Shown here in pieces: positions 48,636-63,268 of a stretch of DNA of 64,000 nt. Under the pieces are notes generated by a model. It had not been told where the DNA came from, searched no databases, and saw only the letters and a list, made by a program, of their open reading frames with translations. The position numbers and the translations under genes are program-made. This stretch comes from Gonium pectorale (taxonomy: Eukaryota > Chlorophyta > Chlorophyceae > Chlamydomonadales > Volvocaceae), in the NCBI GenBank assembly GCA_001584585.1, contig LSYV01000006.1:2321544-2385543 (forward strand), read 5' to 3'. How positions within the stretch are numbered: position 1 is the stretch's first letter; the number at the start of each line of letters is the position of its first letter.

Positions 48636-51600
48636 GTGCGTTTGAATGAGGACTGGGGATGTGCCTGAGCTATGTAGGAGAGGTCCTCTCTCATCGTCGG
48701 TGGGCGCGGCTGTGCACGGCATGTACGACCCGGACGCTGGACGTGTGAAGGCGTAACTCCTGAGCCCTGTTTTGCACGGCATTTGGTGCAGGGGTGTCGT
48801 ACAGCGCAGAGTAAATGGGGCACGGCTCAAGATCAAAATTTCGGGTACCAGAGGGCACCAGTTTGGGCTGCGGTGTTGGGTAGCAAGTTGCGGACGGGTG
48901 CGCAGGGATGGGCCCCTGGGCGGGAGCTGCTGGATCACCCGCACGATAGCACGATGAAAGGGTGGTGTCGCTGGTAAGCACATACAGAGGCTCTCCACCA
49001 GACGAGCAGCCATCCTCATATGGTTAGCTTCCTTCTATCGCCGTGCATGGATAGGATCTGCAGGCTTGCAGCTGCATGCGATGAAGCCTGGAGCCCTTGC
49101 ACGAGCGTGCAAGTCGAGCGGTTGCGTACCACTGTTGCATAGTACGGAGTTAGAAGACCGGACGGTACGGCATGCAGTTGAAGCGAATTCGTACCCACCT
49201 GCACTGCCGTGGCACTGTATGCCTTGTTATGCCAACCATGGCTATGCTAAGGATAGCTGAGTGTCGTTCAGTACAGAAGCGTTGTGCCCGCGGCATTGAG
49301 CATCAGAAGTCCCGCTGTTAGGCTTGTGGGGCTGGGCGACGTTGAAATGCTGGGGCATATGCACTCGGCTGTGCTGGCAGCCTTGCGAAGCTGCGTGGCG
49401 GGCCGTGGGAAAGAGGATCACGGCATTGACCTTTGTTATAAATGGTTGAGCCTGTGTCGTACGGCAGTCAGGGACCATTAGCAGGGCCCGGTACTGCTGC
49501 CCAATAGCGGTCTTCGCTCCGGCCTCGTTGAGACTTGAGAGCTGCATGGTGTTGAGCCATCGGCATGAGGGCGACGTTGATGCTGGAAGTCAGGCGTGTG
49601 TTTCAACGCCAGGTCTGCACGAGTGCAAGGCTGTCGCACCGATACCGTTGGTATGCATTAAGCGGCGTTACTCCCTTTCCTGAGCCCCAGACAGCCCAGC
49701 GCAGCGTGACCCAGCCACCCATAACGATCCGAAGGGGCTCTGGGCAACTTGAAGCCAGCAGTATACCTTTAGGTCCGCAAGCGCAAAGCTGGCGATGTCG
49801 TCGCCTTTGCCCGTAGACCCGCTGGCGTGGCGACCCGCTGGCGTCTTGAGTCGTGACAAAGGCAGCTGCCACAGCGGCGTATTTCTGAGCCAAATTGTGC
49901 GGCAATGGCCGATAGTGCAAAGCCAAATTGTACTTGTGCACACATCGCCGAAGGTCGCCTTAGGCGCAGTATGGTACTTCCTCAGAGGTTGGCGCCACGT
50001 TGGCGCCACAAAATAAAACGTACGGAGTAATACTCGGCTGGCATCCTGCGCTGGAAGGGGGCATTGATGATGAGAAAGGCGCATGCGCGGCCGCTGGAGG
50101 CACTGGATCCATTGGCATTGCTCCATCCAGCCGCTGTCGGTTCCGCTGCGGTACATTCCATGTGCAGCAGCGTACGGTTGGTGGCAACGCTGCACGCAGG
50201 CTACGGCACATGGGGCGGCGCATCTTGGGGCAGCTGCTCGGTATGCGCCCGCGCAATCAAGGTCCGCATGAACACTGCTCAGGAAGACGGGTACTCAGGT
50301 AGGCGGCGTGTGAGGCTTTGTGGTAGGTGCTACGCAAACGGGCACGGCGTGGGGCCTAGTGGGGCTGAGCCGTGCAAGCCGCAACCGCAAATGCGCTTCA
50401 GATTGAAGCCGTGCGGGAACCGGCTGTGCCTTGCCTGACGCCGCCCTACCGCTGTCGCAACGAATGTAGCATCTGCACGCATCGGCTCCTGCGGCCTGCA
50501 GCCCCGCTGTGGGAAGCCTGTAGTGTGGATGTGCAAAGACATCTTTGACCGCATGCGCGTCCGAGGACTCGAGTTGACGCCCTAGGGCTGCCGGCGGTCG
50601 CTGCTGATGGCGGCGGCGATGGCGGAGGTAGGGGCTGTATTGCGTGTGCACTGCAGTCTGCAGGGTTACCTTAAAGCAGGCCGTCCGGGATTGTCTCGTA
50701 AGGCCAGGGCCGCGTGCAACGCACCCTACCTGGTGTCTACACCACTGCACCATATGCCCACACACGCACAACATATGTTGCCGTACGTCACACTGCTCCC
50801 TTTGAGCGCGGGCCAGCCAATGGCGAAATGTGGCGCCTGCCAACAGGTCTTACATAATAGTTTTTATGCATGAAAGTACCGCAGCTCCGCACTGGCGAAG
50901 CGACCTGCTACCAGTGTGTGAGGCGTCCGTGATTAGGTGCGGGTGCAGAGACGCAACGCAGGAGGTGCATCACGAAACGGGTGCGTGCGACATCGGCGAA
51001 GGTGATCTGTCGCCCCTTCCGTCACTTCCAACCGCTGCCGCACCCGGCAGCAAATGCACCAGATGCACTGGATCCTGTGCCTTTCTTGTTGCATTGGTGA
51101 TGGGCTGGATAGGCTAGGAAACCGGCTACATGTGCGTGCTACTGCTGCATCCCGGGTACAACGGGTGCAACTGCGGGAGGGGCGTCTCTTAACCTGCCTT
51201 GCTTGTTACCCGCCCCGGAAACGTCACAGGAAACGTCGCGCCTTCGGGTGTGCACGTCCGTAATGGCGGCTCCCTCTTCCTCAGGAGGTATTCATTGTAC
51301 AGATCACGGCATGCAATACTATCTACTGTTCGTGCTCCTCGGTTTCGTCTCCACACAAAAACACACGAACGGCAACACGAATGGCATGCCGGAACCGACC
51401 CAAGGGACTGCAGCACCCATTCGTGTCTTGTGTCACGCAGCTTCTAAAATGGGTGAATTATGTATGACGCAGTGTGCACGAGATTGCAAGCGGCTTGTGC
51501 GAGTTCCAACCAGTGCTGTCGTGGCCTTCGCACGGGGGTCCTTGGCAGGATAAACCCGAGAAAGGGGTTTGTGTAGGAAGGCATGGACGATGATGGAAGG

Positions 51601-51860
51601 AGAGTGAGGTGCAGGTTCCAGCGATTTCCCCCGCTGTACGGGTCTTCTGCAGCGACATGGCCACTCGCAGAACAGTATCAAGGCTTACACTCGAGTCACA
51701 TCAAGACTGCATTCTCTCAGTGCATTGAACGCGCACTTGGGATATAGGCGTTTCGCTCACACGATCGTTTAGAGCTTCTGTTGCGCCCCCTGTGGCCCCT
51801 TTGGTATAGTTCTAGCTGAAGCAGCTACTGGACCGGGTGCTAGCTCGCTAGGGAAGCAGG
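48636..51860. other. Long intergenic interval, no gene seen
   Basis: 3.2 kb between paralogue B and RAB2. Frames on both strands stay below about 185 codons and none shows family motifs. It probably holds the 3' UTR of paralogue B and the RAB2 promoter. No TGTAA was noticed. Confidence 0.5.
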
Positions 51861-53392
<1,532 letters not shown>

Positions 53393-53924
53393 GTGCTGCG
53401 CTTGCGGCGTAAGGGCACTGGCCCCATGGAGAGCTGGCTAGACCCTGGCAGCGGGCCTGCAAGCGGGATTGCTCGTGTATGGATGTGGATGTGCGTCCAC
53501 CGACAACTGGGTTCACACATCCAGAAAGGCCCTGGTGCATGCATTGGAGTCTGGTGCCAGGGAATCCTGCAAAAATCGCTCTGGAAAGCGAATGTATTGG
53601 TTTGGGCATGCACGGCATGTAGGCGGAGGAGGCTGGAGGCGCGTTGTTGGACTAGACGTGTTGTTTGGAGGCAGCCGTATAGCTGGGTTTGTGTACATTG
53701 AGGTTTCAATGCCGCCAGCAGCGGTTGTCGTACTAGATCAGCTGCATGTCCGGGTTCGTCTTGAGCATGGAAAGTACCGATGGTTGGACCGACCGAGCAT
53801 GTGAGGCTGGTGTTCTTGACAATTACATATGACGCCTTGAGTAGTACAATGCGCTTCCACGGGTGTGGCCACAGCAACTTCTACAACCAGAGATAAGAGG
53901 TTGCACATCGCCGCCTCATGGCGT

Positions 53925-53940
53925 CTTACATGGTTGTAAG
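53925..53940. terminator. Facing poly(A) signals as a perfect inverted repeat
   Basis: CTTACA-TGGT-TGTAAG: the right arm is TGTAA for RAB2 (543 bases after its stop); the left arm is the same signal on the - strand for the WD40 gene. A second TGTAA for RAB2 lies at 53949, and other - strand copies lie at 54063 and 53823, so use is not certain. Confidence 0.6.
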
Positions 53941-53953
53941 GCCGCCGCTGTAA

Positions 53954-55029
53954 ACAAATGCTTAACGACGCGGTATGAAAGACGCGATGTACAAAAATTA
54001 GCTAAACACGGTGAAGGTAAGTGGTATGGACGCTGACAGCGCGCCACTGCCGAATGCGCCAGATTACAACCATCATGATGCGGCTCTCAAACAAAGATTG
54101 CTGCTCGATATGCAGGAGTGCAGAGAGGCGCCAACCAAGCAACGCTGCGGGCTGACATCCCGGGATCCATCAGGCAGGCACAGGAACGCCACTCCGCCAC
54201 ATCCCACTGCCAAACTCGGCTTTCAATGAGGGGCAGGTGAACACCAATAAAACGGGGTCGTTGCGGTGAGGGCACGCGAGACGGTCCTCACGACGCCGTG
54301 CAATATGTTGCTGTCAGCGTATGCACAGAACGCGTGCTCAGTTCCAGCACAGAGCAAAGGACGCCTGCCGGCATACCAAGCGACCGCAGCCTTGGTTGCT
54401 GGGCACCTTGGCTCCATGTGCGGCCGCTTTGCTGCCGCAACGTACTGCGACTACGCGAAGCCTCAACATCTGCGCTGTGCAGGACCTCGCTCTCACAGGG
54501 TTTCCCGCGCTTCCCACCGTGGAGTAACACGCCCATTACCTACATCATCAATTCCGTGATGGCACGCGAAACCTCTCCACACACGCAACATGTAGGTCGC
54601 GTTCAGGCACTGCGGAGTAGCACCTGCTCGCATGCGGCAGCTCCGTTCACAGCTGCTCTAGGCCACTTAGCATACTACACAACAATCAGACGCATGTTTG
54701 GTTTGACATCAACTCTTCGCACCCCGCCGCTTATGCCCTTCCTGCCTGTGAAGCAATGCTGTGACTCCGCAATCCCACTGCCAGACCCTCGCCTACGCCG
54801 CCGCTGACAGCACCGCAGCACTCTTCTGCCGTGAAGCGCTACGGTACTGCGCAGTCGCCACCGCCACACCGCTGACCTCATACTATGGGCCAGCGCAACC
54901 ACCGTCGCATGTCACACGCAAGCCGCCCGAGTGCGCGCCATGAACACCGGCGGCACGGCGGCACCTGCTGATGCTTCAACACCGCGCTCCAACATATGCC
55001 ATACACACGGTGCCATGACCGCGCGCTCG
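53954..55029. other. 3' UTR interval, no gene seen
   Basis: Between the convergent RAB2 and WD40 genes. It is likely the WD40 3' UTR; no supported coding sequence. Confidence 0.55.
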
Positions 55030-58000
55030 TCATTGCCACTCGCAGCGCTGCCGCTCGAGGTGCATGAGCGACGCGTAGGTGAGGTCCGAAACGCCCACGA
55101 AGAGCGACGACGAGTCGGGCGTGAACGAGATGCCGGCAACCTCGCCGAAGAAGTCGTGTTCCTGCGACGCGCCGGCGCAACAGCAGGCGGCGTCAGCGCG
55201 CGGCGTGTCCCCCTCCGGGTGGTTTTCCGTCTACACTGCCCCTCCCCCCAGTTTGCGGGCATTCGCATCATCACATTCATCAGCAAAAGGCATCGCAACG
55301 CGGCGCAGCCAATGCAACAGGGGGTGCACAGCCTGCGTATCAGGGGCGTTCCTCGCTGTCCGCCCGGGTCCCAAGCGGATCCCACCTGGCAGTGCAGGAA
55401 GCCGCTCGCCACGTCATAAATGTGCACAAAGTCGGCTGGTTCGCTCATGGCCAGGAAGCGCCCGTCCGGCGAGAAGCGCAGGGAGCGGATGGCGCCCATC
55501 CTGTCAACGGCAGGGCAGGGCGGCGGCCACGGAGATTTCACTTGACGTAAATGCTGTACTCGGTGCTTTCGCCCGAGGCGGCCTGGGTGCCCACCACATC
55601 AGCCTGGTCGCTGGGTAAAAGCCGGCTGCCCTCGGGGTTCAAGCTTCGGCTGCATGCGCCATCAGAGCGAGTCCTGCGCCGTCCCCCGTTCCCCGTTCAT
55701 CCTCGCACCCCGCCCACTGCCCACCTTCCGGCCAGCCGCGTGAGCGGCTCGTCGGTGCGGCGCACGTCCCACAATAACGTCGTGGTGTCCTGGTTGCCGG
55801 TGGCCAGCAGCGTGCCGCCCGGGTGCCAGGCGGCCGCGAAGGAGAAGTCGCGGTGGCCCTGAAGCCGGGCCACCGTCACGCCTGCGGAGCGGTACAAGGT
55901 GGGCGGTCCGGTGTCACGGTACCAGCGTGCCAACACGCGCGGAATGAGCGACGCGGGATGGCGACGAGGGTAACTCATTGGGGCGAAACCGACATTCCCC
56001 AGCGCGTCCCAGCGGCATCCACCGCACAAGCGGGCCAGCGGGAGCTACGCAGCCCTTGTGGAGAACCGCAACGGCCACGGGCTCACCGTTGTGCACGTCC
56101 GTGAGCAGTGTCGCGGGGTCGTCGCCCACCACCGCCGCCAGCGAGGCGCCGCCGCCGGGGCGCACCGTCGCGTAGTTGACCGCCCAGTCGAAGGGCCAGG
56201 ATGCCAGCGGGCGCAGCGAGCCCTCCCCGGGCGCCACCGCGAAGAGGCGCAGCTGCGAGTCGTTGTTGGCCGCCATCACCACGGTGCCGTGAGTGGGGTG
56301 GCTAAAGATCTCCAGGCCGTTGGTGATGCCGTTGTCGCTGCGCTCGGGGTCAGACGGGATGCGGACACGGTGGGGAGGGCAGGCTGGGCAGCGGAGAAAA
56401 GTGGAGGCGCGAGATGAAGGAGAGCTGGACACTTCATACCTGCTCCTCTCCCAGAACTAGCATTGCCTACGCACGTCCCTTGAGCTGCCCCCGAGTCTCA
56501 TTTGAAATCCCATGTTGCGCATTTTTCAGTACCGTCGCACGGTTATCACTCGCACGGCTGCCAGAAGTTGCAGTTGCCGAAGGTTCCGGCAGTTGCAATG
56601 CAGGCCTGAACACGGCTGCGCGCGGCGCACGCTGCCCAACCTTGATGACTTACAACAGCATCCCTCATACCTCCTCTGACTGCGCCACCTGCCCGCCATG
56701 CCCGCCGTCTCACCTGGAGGTGATGCGGCCGCAGTGCAGCAGCTTGCCCTGCACGGGCCCGCCGGGCCCCGCATCCGCCTTGCGGCCCTGCTGGCCGTCC
56801 TCACCCCGCAGCCTCCGCACCACCAGCTCCCCCACGAAGCCGCCCGCCGCCACCAGGTCGCCCGCCACACACATAGTGCTGACCTGCGGGAGCCCGGGAA
56901 GGCAGGGGGGAACGGACAGGAGGGGGCGGGTCAGGCGCGAGGGGCGGTAGAAGAGCGCACCGTCTACACACATCCCGGGGAACGTGAAGACATTTCTTTA
57001 TACCGTGCAGGACCTGGCGCTCTTCTCTCTCATGCACCCGGGGCCCGAAGCTTCTGTGCTCCGCAGGACGCCCTCCCTACCTGCACCCTGCCCAGCCCCA
57101 TCAGCCTGCTGGACGCGCCGGCCCTGCCGCCAGCCCCTCCGCCACCGAAGTCCAGGTTGCCGCCGCTGCCGTTCAGGCACAGCACCTCGCTGATCATGCG
57201 GCTGGTGGGGTTCCAGTGGTTGATGCAGTTGTCGTGCACGACGTACACGTCGTTGGGGCTAACCGCCCACACCAGGTTCCGGAGCTGGAAGTGCACAATA
57301 TTGCTCTGCACGGACCGGCTGTTGCGCACGAAGGCGAAAAAGGGCGGGCCGGACGCGCCCGGCGGCGCGACGCCCGCAGTGATACCGCGGCGCGGCGCGG
57401 CGCAGAGCGGCGCGAGCTCTGCGCGGTAGGCGCCCCCGTCGTCGTCCGGCAGGACGTTGGTGTAGTTGCGGTACTGGCGCAAGCGGGTGTCGCGGTAGGT
57501 GGAGCGGTCGAACTGGAGGCGCTCCCAGGGGATGCCTTGGATGTCCTGCGGAGGCGAGGTAAGGAGACGCGGTCACCATGAGGTGCCAACAGAGGGCGAC
57601 AGATGACTTCGCTGCGGGGTGATGCCAACAGCCTCTGGTCAGGAGGACCAGTGTGCCCGGCATGCGGAGTGCGTACGAGGTTTAGCAGCACGCCAAGCTA
57701 ACAGGGAACGCGGTACCCTCGGAGGACCGCTTTGAGCAGTCCAGGCACGCGGCCAAACACAACACCTGTCCCGCCCCTGCAGGTCAGGGTACCGTAACTC
57801 GGAAGTCACATTTATCCTTTCTACTAATGGCTGGGAACGGGAAACGAAGGCATGCATCTACGGATTCTCATGTGCGGACGCGCCCTTACCCCGTACCCCT
57901 CTGGCCCTCAGTCGGCCCTTACCTTGGGGTGCTCCGCCGCATAGAACTGCTCGGCAGTCGTGTCCGCCTCCTCCTCCTCGTCCTCGCTCCACACATCCGC

Positions 58001-59377
58001 GTGCACCGCTTCCGGCTCGCCAGACGGCCGCATCGCGCCGCGCCACGCGCCGGGCATTCCCGCAAACGCCGCAGCGGCGCGGTCGGCGCCTCGGTGGCCA
58101 TACAAGGAGCCCGAGGGGCCGGCACTGCCGCCGGCCGCCTCAGGGTCGCCCAGCAGTAGACCGCCTCCCGAGCGCCCGCACAGCCCCATCCGAGCTTCTG
58201 CAGCCGCGGCCACTGTTGGCCAGTCGTCACCGCCGTCCATGGCCGCCTCATCCTCCTCGTCCTCCTCATCCTCGCTGCAGTAGGGAAGGAGGTTCATGGC
58301 GAAGTGGCCCCCATCTTCGCCATCGTAATCCGGAAAGTCCGTCCCAGACTCCTCGGCGACCTGCCCTCCAGTGGCGGAGGTGGCCTGTGCGCTGCGGTGA
58401 CTGGGACCGGCGGCCGCTGCGCCAGTGCAGCCGCCGGACCCCGGGCGGACATGCGCCGGCTCAGCCTGTTGCTGATGCTGATGTCGCTGCACCCCCTGCG
58501 GTCGTGAAGCCTCCGGGAGATCACCTGCGTCGGCCAGGTCCATGTCTCCGTCGCGCCCGACGCCAAGCGGCACCAAAAGGAAGGTCTCCCTGCTGGAGCC
58601 GGCGGCTGGCTGCCCCTCCGCACCCACTTCTGGCGCCTGCCAGCCGCCACCCTCATCGCGAGCAGACACGGCTCCGGGGGAGCCAGCGCAGGTACATCGG
58701 AGAGCAAGGACGTTGTCCTCTGCTCCGCAGGATGCTGGATGCCGGGCGGGCGGGGATCGCGGCGTGCCAATGCACGCGTCAACGCAACCTGCCCCAAGGT
58801 GCATTGATGTTAAGGCAGGGCCAGCGCCCGTGCTATGAGCCATGTCTCCGCCAGCCGCTCCTGCTACTGCCCCTCGCTCAGGCTCCACAGCTGCAGATGT
58901 CGATGCCAGAGGAGGCGCGCGCGGCCCAGGTTCATACGGGCTGGCCAGCACACCGGACTGCCCCGTGGGCCCTGCCACGGACCCCGGTTGGCCAGAGCTT
59001 GACGCTTGGCCTGGCCGGCCTGGGCCCCACGCATCCGTGTCCTGAGACGGCACGGCGCCACCGTAGCTGCGCCCAGCGCCAACCCACTGCACGCCAGAAG
59101 TAGCGCTGGGGCGTGTGGCAGGCTCGGCTGATGTCGAAGCAGGATGCTGAGACGTGGCTGTTGTGCTAGGATAATGTTGGCTGCTGCCGAGACCCCGTCC
59201 GACCTCTCGCGGCATCCGGTCATGCGCTTGCCCAGGCTGTGGCCCCAAGAAATGCACTCCGGAAGGCTGTTGGTCGACGTCCATGGCTTCTGAGCTCTCC
59301 TTTCTGACCAGGGAGCCCACTAGGACTCGAGGAGGGTCCCCGGAATACTCCGGTGGCGCAGTCCCTATGCCCTCCAT
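55030..59377 (-). CDS. WD40 protein of the plant DIQGIPW type
   Basis: Seven exons (minus strand order): 57923-59377, 57081-57545, 56714-56883, 56087-56337, 55725-55881, 55386-55500, 55030-55161; 914 residues, phases closed. The first exon encodes a 485-residue Ser/Gly/Pro-rich disordered region ending in an acidic patch (CSEDEEDEED and WSEDEEEE). Then follows DIQGIPWERLQFDR with FQLRNLVWAVSPNDVYVVHD, and WD-type blades such as GITNGLEIFSHPTHGTVVMAANND, LQGHRDFSFAAAWHPGGTLLATGNQD with TTTLLWDVR, and IRSLRFSPDGRFLAMSEPADFVHIYD; it ends RQRCEWQ. Plants have WD40 proteins with the same DIQGIPW signature, of poorly known function, probably scaffolds. The start at 59377 is the first ATG in the open frame. 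Much longer than plant versions owing to the N-terminal extension. Divergent from the lipase gene. Confidence 0.9.
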
Positions 59378-60213
59378 GGGCTGGAACCGCTGGCTAGAGT
59401 GAAGGCGCCAGGCCAAGTACTCGAAGCAGCCCCTTGATAAGGGAAAGGCTTTAACTTCAGTTCCAAGCTCCGTGCCGCGTGGCGCTACGCCAGATCAAGA
59501 CCTTGTTTGAAGAGCAAAGGCATGTAACGTTGCGCTAGCACGTACAAGGCGGACGCAACGACTAGAGGACCCCTAACCAGATTCCGCGCTGCTTTATTCT
59601 CTAAAAGGGGCAATGCTGTCTTGAGAAAAGGCAGCTACATTAAGGATAAGACGAGACCCCGCAAGAGGTTCTCCAAGTGCAAGCCCTGGATTGCAACCTA
59701 GACGTAACAGCTATGGATCAAAAGAATCGCTAGGGTACATGTGAGACTAGGCATCCATCGTTCGGCGGGGGAAGTGCGTGTCGTGCGGCACGGAACGGCA
59801 ATGCGGCAAAGAAAGCCTTCTACTCCGCTAAGTAGAAGGCTTGGGCACCTCAACGCGAAAACGCCAAGGGCATTCCAAACAACGCTAGCAGAACGGGGCT
59901 TACTCACGGCCCCCGCACCCCGTTGCACGCCCGCGTACCCCGCAACGACGGAAGCTATAGGCTCGGACGCGAAACACTTCAGGACTTCTAATTTTGGACT
60001 GGTCCAGTGCTCCAGTCACCCGCCCTGGTCGACTGGCTGGCTGGCTTGCGTGGCGCGTCTGGCATATTCCTGGACCGGAACTAGCTTTGATGCAGCGTCG
60101 TGGCTGAATTTTGCACAATTAGATTGGGCACGCCCGTAACACGTGTTCAACGGCCCCAACGCTTCGACCGGGCGGCCGAGCTCTCCCTTGCCACACGGAG
60201 CTGTCAAGCCACA
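59378..60213. promoter_or_regulatory. Divergent interval WD40 / lipase with hairpin
   Basis: 836 bases between start codons. The notable element is a perfect inverted repeat, arms AAGCCTTCTACT (59813-59824) and its complement (59831-59842), loop of 6 bases. No TATA box stands out. Confidence 0.5.
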
Positions 60214-63200
60214 ATGACAGAGTATGGCCATATGAGGTCTCGCAGTTGTGGTGCTGCCTGGTTGGCGCTGTTTGTAGCCCTTTGGCTCCTGCCTGCCGCC
60301 CTCGGCGCGTCACGGCAGCCCCTGCTGTCCAACCGGGGATCCGACCTGACGCAGCCTGCAAACGGAAGCGCTAACGGAGGTGCGCTCTTGCTGAGCCAGT
60401 CGGTTGGTCTTTTCCGTAGCTTTCGGTAACAGGGTGCGCCGCAGGCAGACAGAAAAGTGGTTGCCCCTCTGGGCTCTCCGCAGACCTGGAACTTAACTGG
60501 CCCAGAAACACCGCACCCTCTGCTACCAAGTCCCAGATCACCACGTTCCTCCCTTCCCTTCACCACAGTGCCGGCGGTCTTTGGCAATGGCGCCTGGCAG
60601 CCCGCCGCCCCGGGCCCTCTCAACGCCTACGTGGCTGCCGTACTGAGCAAGGACGTGTACTACAAGCACACGGTTGATCCGCGGGACGGCCCCCACGGCC
60701 CGTTGGCGCGACGAAACTTCACACTGTTCGCCGCCGTGTTCTGCGAGTCCATGCGCCGGCTGGGGGCCGACGACTGCGAGTGAGCTGAGCGGGGAACCGT
60801 AGCAGGGGTTATGGCGGCCCAGGTGTTCCAGTGGCGCGTCGGAATGGCCCACGTAGGCTATGCTCGGTGGGCCGAGGCGAGGCACAGCTCCACCCAAAGC
60901 ATGAAGCCCCACACCCACCCCGCATGTGGGCGCCCAGCATCGTGGCCGATCTGCACGCTCGCACCTGACAGCCCTTGGGGCTGTCGTTGCCGGCATCACT
61001 GCGCGGTATCGTCGCGCCAAGTTGCCGCACTGTGCTATGCTGTGGAGAGAAGCCTCGGCTGCCCGCGTGCCGCCGTTTGGCCGGCCGCTGGTGGCCACCC
61101 CCGTGCAGGGCCCTCAACGGAGCGCAGTCGCTGGTGTGGGCCTGGGTGCGTGCGGGCCCCTCGGTGCTGGTGGTGCTCCGCGGATCCAACTCGCCGCAGA
61201 ACTGGATCACAGGTGGGGCCTGGGGCGTGCGGCGAGGGTCCAGTGGTCCTGGCGGGGAAACTCTTCCTGGCTGGCTTGGCCGTCCTGCGTGCGCTACCCG
61301 CCACGCACACGCACACGCACACGCATATGCACACGCAGGGTTGCCACCTCCTGACATTGCTCGGAGCAGCCCCCTTTGCTTTGAGTGGTAATGCGTGCTC
61401 TTGCATCGCCCGCATGCACTGCTGGCTGCGCTGGCGATGGCCCACAATGGCGACGCAGGCAGTGCGCCCTTACTGCGGCACATCTGCACTACCCCTCCCT
61501 CCTCCCCACCCACAGACCTGGCCTCGCTGCGGACCGTCAACGTGGGCGACTTCGGGGGCGGGTCCCGGGGCACCAACGTGGCGGCGGGGTTCTACCAGGT
61601 AGGGGCCGCGACAAGGGCGCGCATCACCCGGGGCTGCCTACTTGGGTGGAGTACTAATCTACCATCACCTCGATGCCTGTGCGGGGGCACGAAACGTACC
61701 GGGGTCGGCGGCGGCCTTGCAGTTAGGTGGTGGCCGGTAAAGCTAGGATGGGGCCGTTCGGGTTTGCGGTGGCGCCCTGCCAGCACGCTCAGTGCTGCAC
61801 GCACGTGCGGCACCTGGGCCGCAGGTCTTTGCGGCGAACCGGCGCAGCATCGTCGAGCGGGTGCGCAGCGCCATGACCCGCGCCGCGGAGGCGGCCGAGG
61901 CACTTGCGCGCAATGGTCCTGCAGCAACCGCCGCCGAAGCCGCCGGAGGTGATGACCGTGGCGGCGGCGGCAGCGGTGGCGGCGGTACAGCGCCTCGGCT
62001 GTGGGTGTTGGGCCACAGCCTGGGCGGCGCGATCGCGCTCATGGCGGCAACCTACCTGGACGGCCACGAAAGTGGGTGCGCCTCGAGCGGGCTGGAGTTG
62101 GTGCTGGGGCACGCTCAGTGCATCTGCGTCCGCGCCGTTGGTGGCCACTGCACTGTGGCCGTGGTTGCGGCTGTCGCGCAAGAAAGATTGCAACGAGGGT
62201 CCTTCGGCTGCCGGCGCTGCCGGTCACGGTTATCGCAGGGTGTTGTTGTGCCGTGCGTTGGGCCGGCAGTTGTGCGGGGCGTCGCTATGGACTAGGCCAG
62301 ATGCATCAAGCTCCGAGGGACTTGACGTGCACCTGCTCGGCCCGGGCCACGTCCGCAGGCATCCCCGTCACCGGCGTCTACACGTTCGGCTGCCCCCGCG
62401 TGGGCGACACCACCTGGGCGAGCGCGTACCCGCTGTGAGTGGTGGAGACACAAGCCGGCCACTGGCCGTGGGGGGCTTGGTTGCCGTGGAGGAGTTTGTC
62501 GGCTTTGGACGGCCGCAGGGGCGCATTGCGCATTGAACCCCCTAGCAGCAAGTTCTGCAGTGGCCCCCGTCCGGATCTGCCCGCTCGCTGGCAACGGTGC
62601 ACGTCAGCACGCGCCCCCTCCCCTCCCCTCCTGCCCCGCGCCCTGCTGCCTCCCGCAGCCGCGACGTGACCCTGCGGCTGGAGAACACGGGGGACATAGT
62701 GCCAACCCTGCCCTTCGGCACCGCATGGCGCCACGTGGGATCCGCCGCCACCATCACGGCCTGCCGTACACTACCGCCGGAGCCGCCCGCCGCAGCCGTC
62801 GCCGAGAGCGTACGCGACTCGGACCCCGTCTTTGAGCGCGCCATGATCGATAAGGGGGGGATCCAGAACCTTGACGCCGTCGGGGTGGCGGAAGCGGAGA
62901 CAGCGTTGACGGCAGCCGCGGCAGGAGCGGCAGCGGGTGCTGGTGCAACCTTGGTCGTGTCTACGGATGAGCAGGATGCGGAGAGGGCGACGACGTTGTC
63001 GCGCCGGCTCCTGCGCAGCGGTAAGGCCGTGGGCACGGAGGCTGAGGGCTCAGCGGCTGAGGTGGCCGCGGCCGCGACCACAGTAGAGGAGGAGGGCGAG
63101 GAGGAGGAAGGGGGCGCCGTCGAGCCGGCTGTGTCCTTCCCGTTCCCCATCTCCATCCGCGATCATATGGTGCAGACCTACGTGCAAGTCATGTGGTCGT

Positions 63201-63268
63201 GCCTGCCTGAGCACGACCAGGACCTGGTGCCGGGACCGGAAGATGTGTATGCTCCTCGCCAGCTGTAG
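60214..63268 (+). CDS. Secreted class-3 lipase
   Basis: Seven exons: 60214-60379, 60569-60779, 61109-61212, 61516-61598, 61825-62071, 62359-62434, 62659-63268; 498 residues, phases closed. The N-terminus has a signal peptide (AAWLALFVALWLLPAALGA), so the enzyme is secreted or enters the endomembrane system. The lipase_3 alpha/beta-hydrolase core follows: VLVVLRGSNSPQNW (strand with oxyanion-side RG), WVLGHSLGGAIALM with nucleophile Ser253 in GHSLGG, VYTFGCPRVGD, the likely acid Asp in NTGDIVPTLPF near 308, and a likely His in DHMVQTYV near 466. It hydrolyses acyl esters such as triacylglycerols or galactolipids; substrate unknown. A 150-residue Ala/Glu-rich insertion sits between the Asp and His parts, and a Gly-rich insert precedes the nucleophile. 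An in-frame ATG at 60232 could also start. Intron 3 holds a (CA)-rich microsatellite at 61302-61336. Confidence 0.9.

Noticed and set aside
54912..55541. 209-codon - strand frame at the end of the WD40 gene
   Set aside because: It runs through an intron; the frame used by the WD40 exons changes at 55386 and 55161 and ends at 55030.
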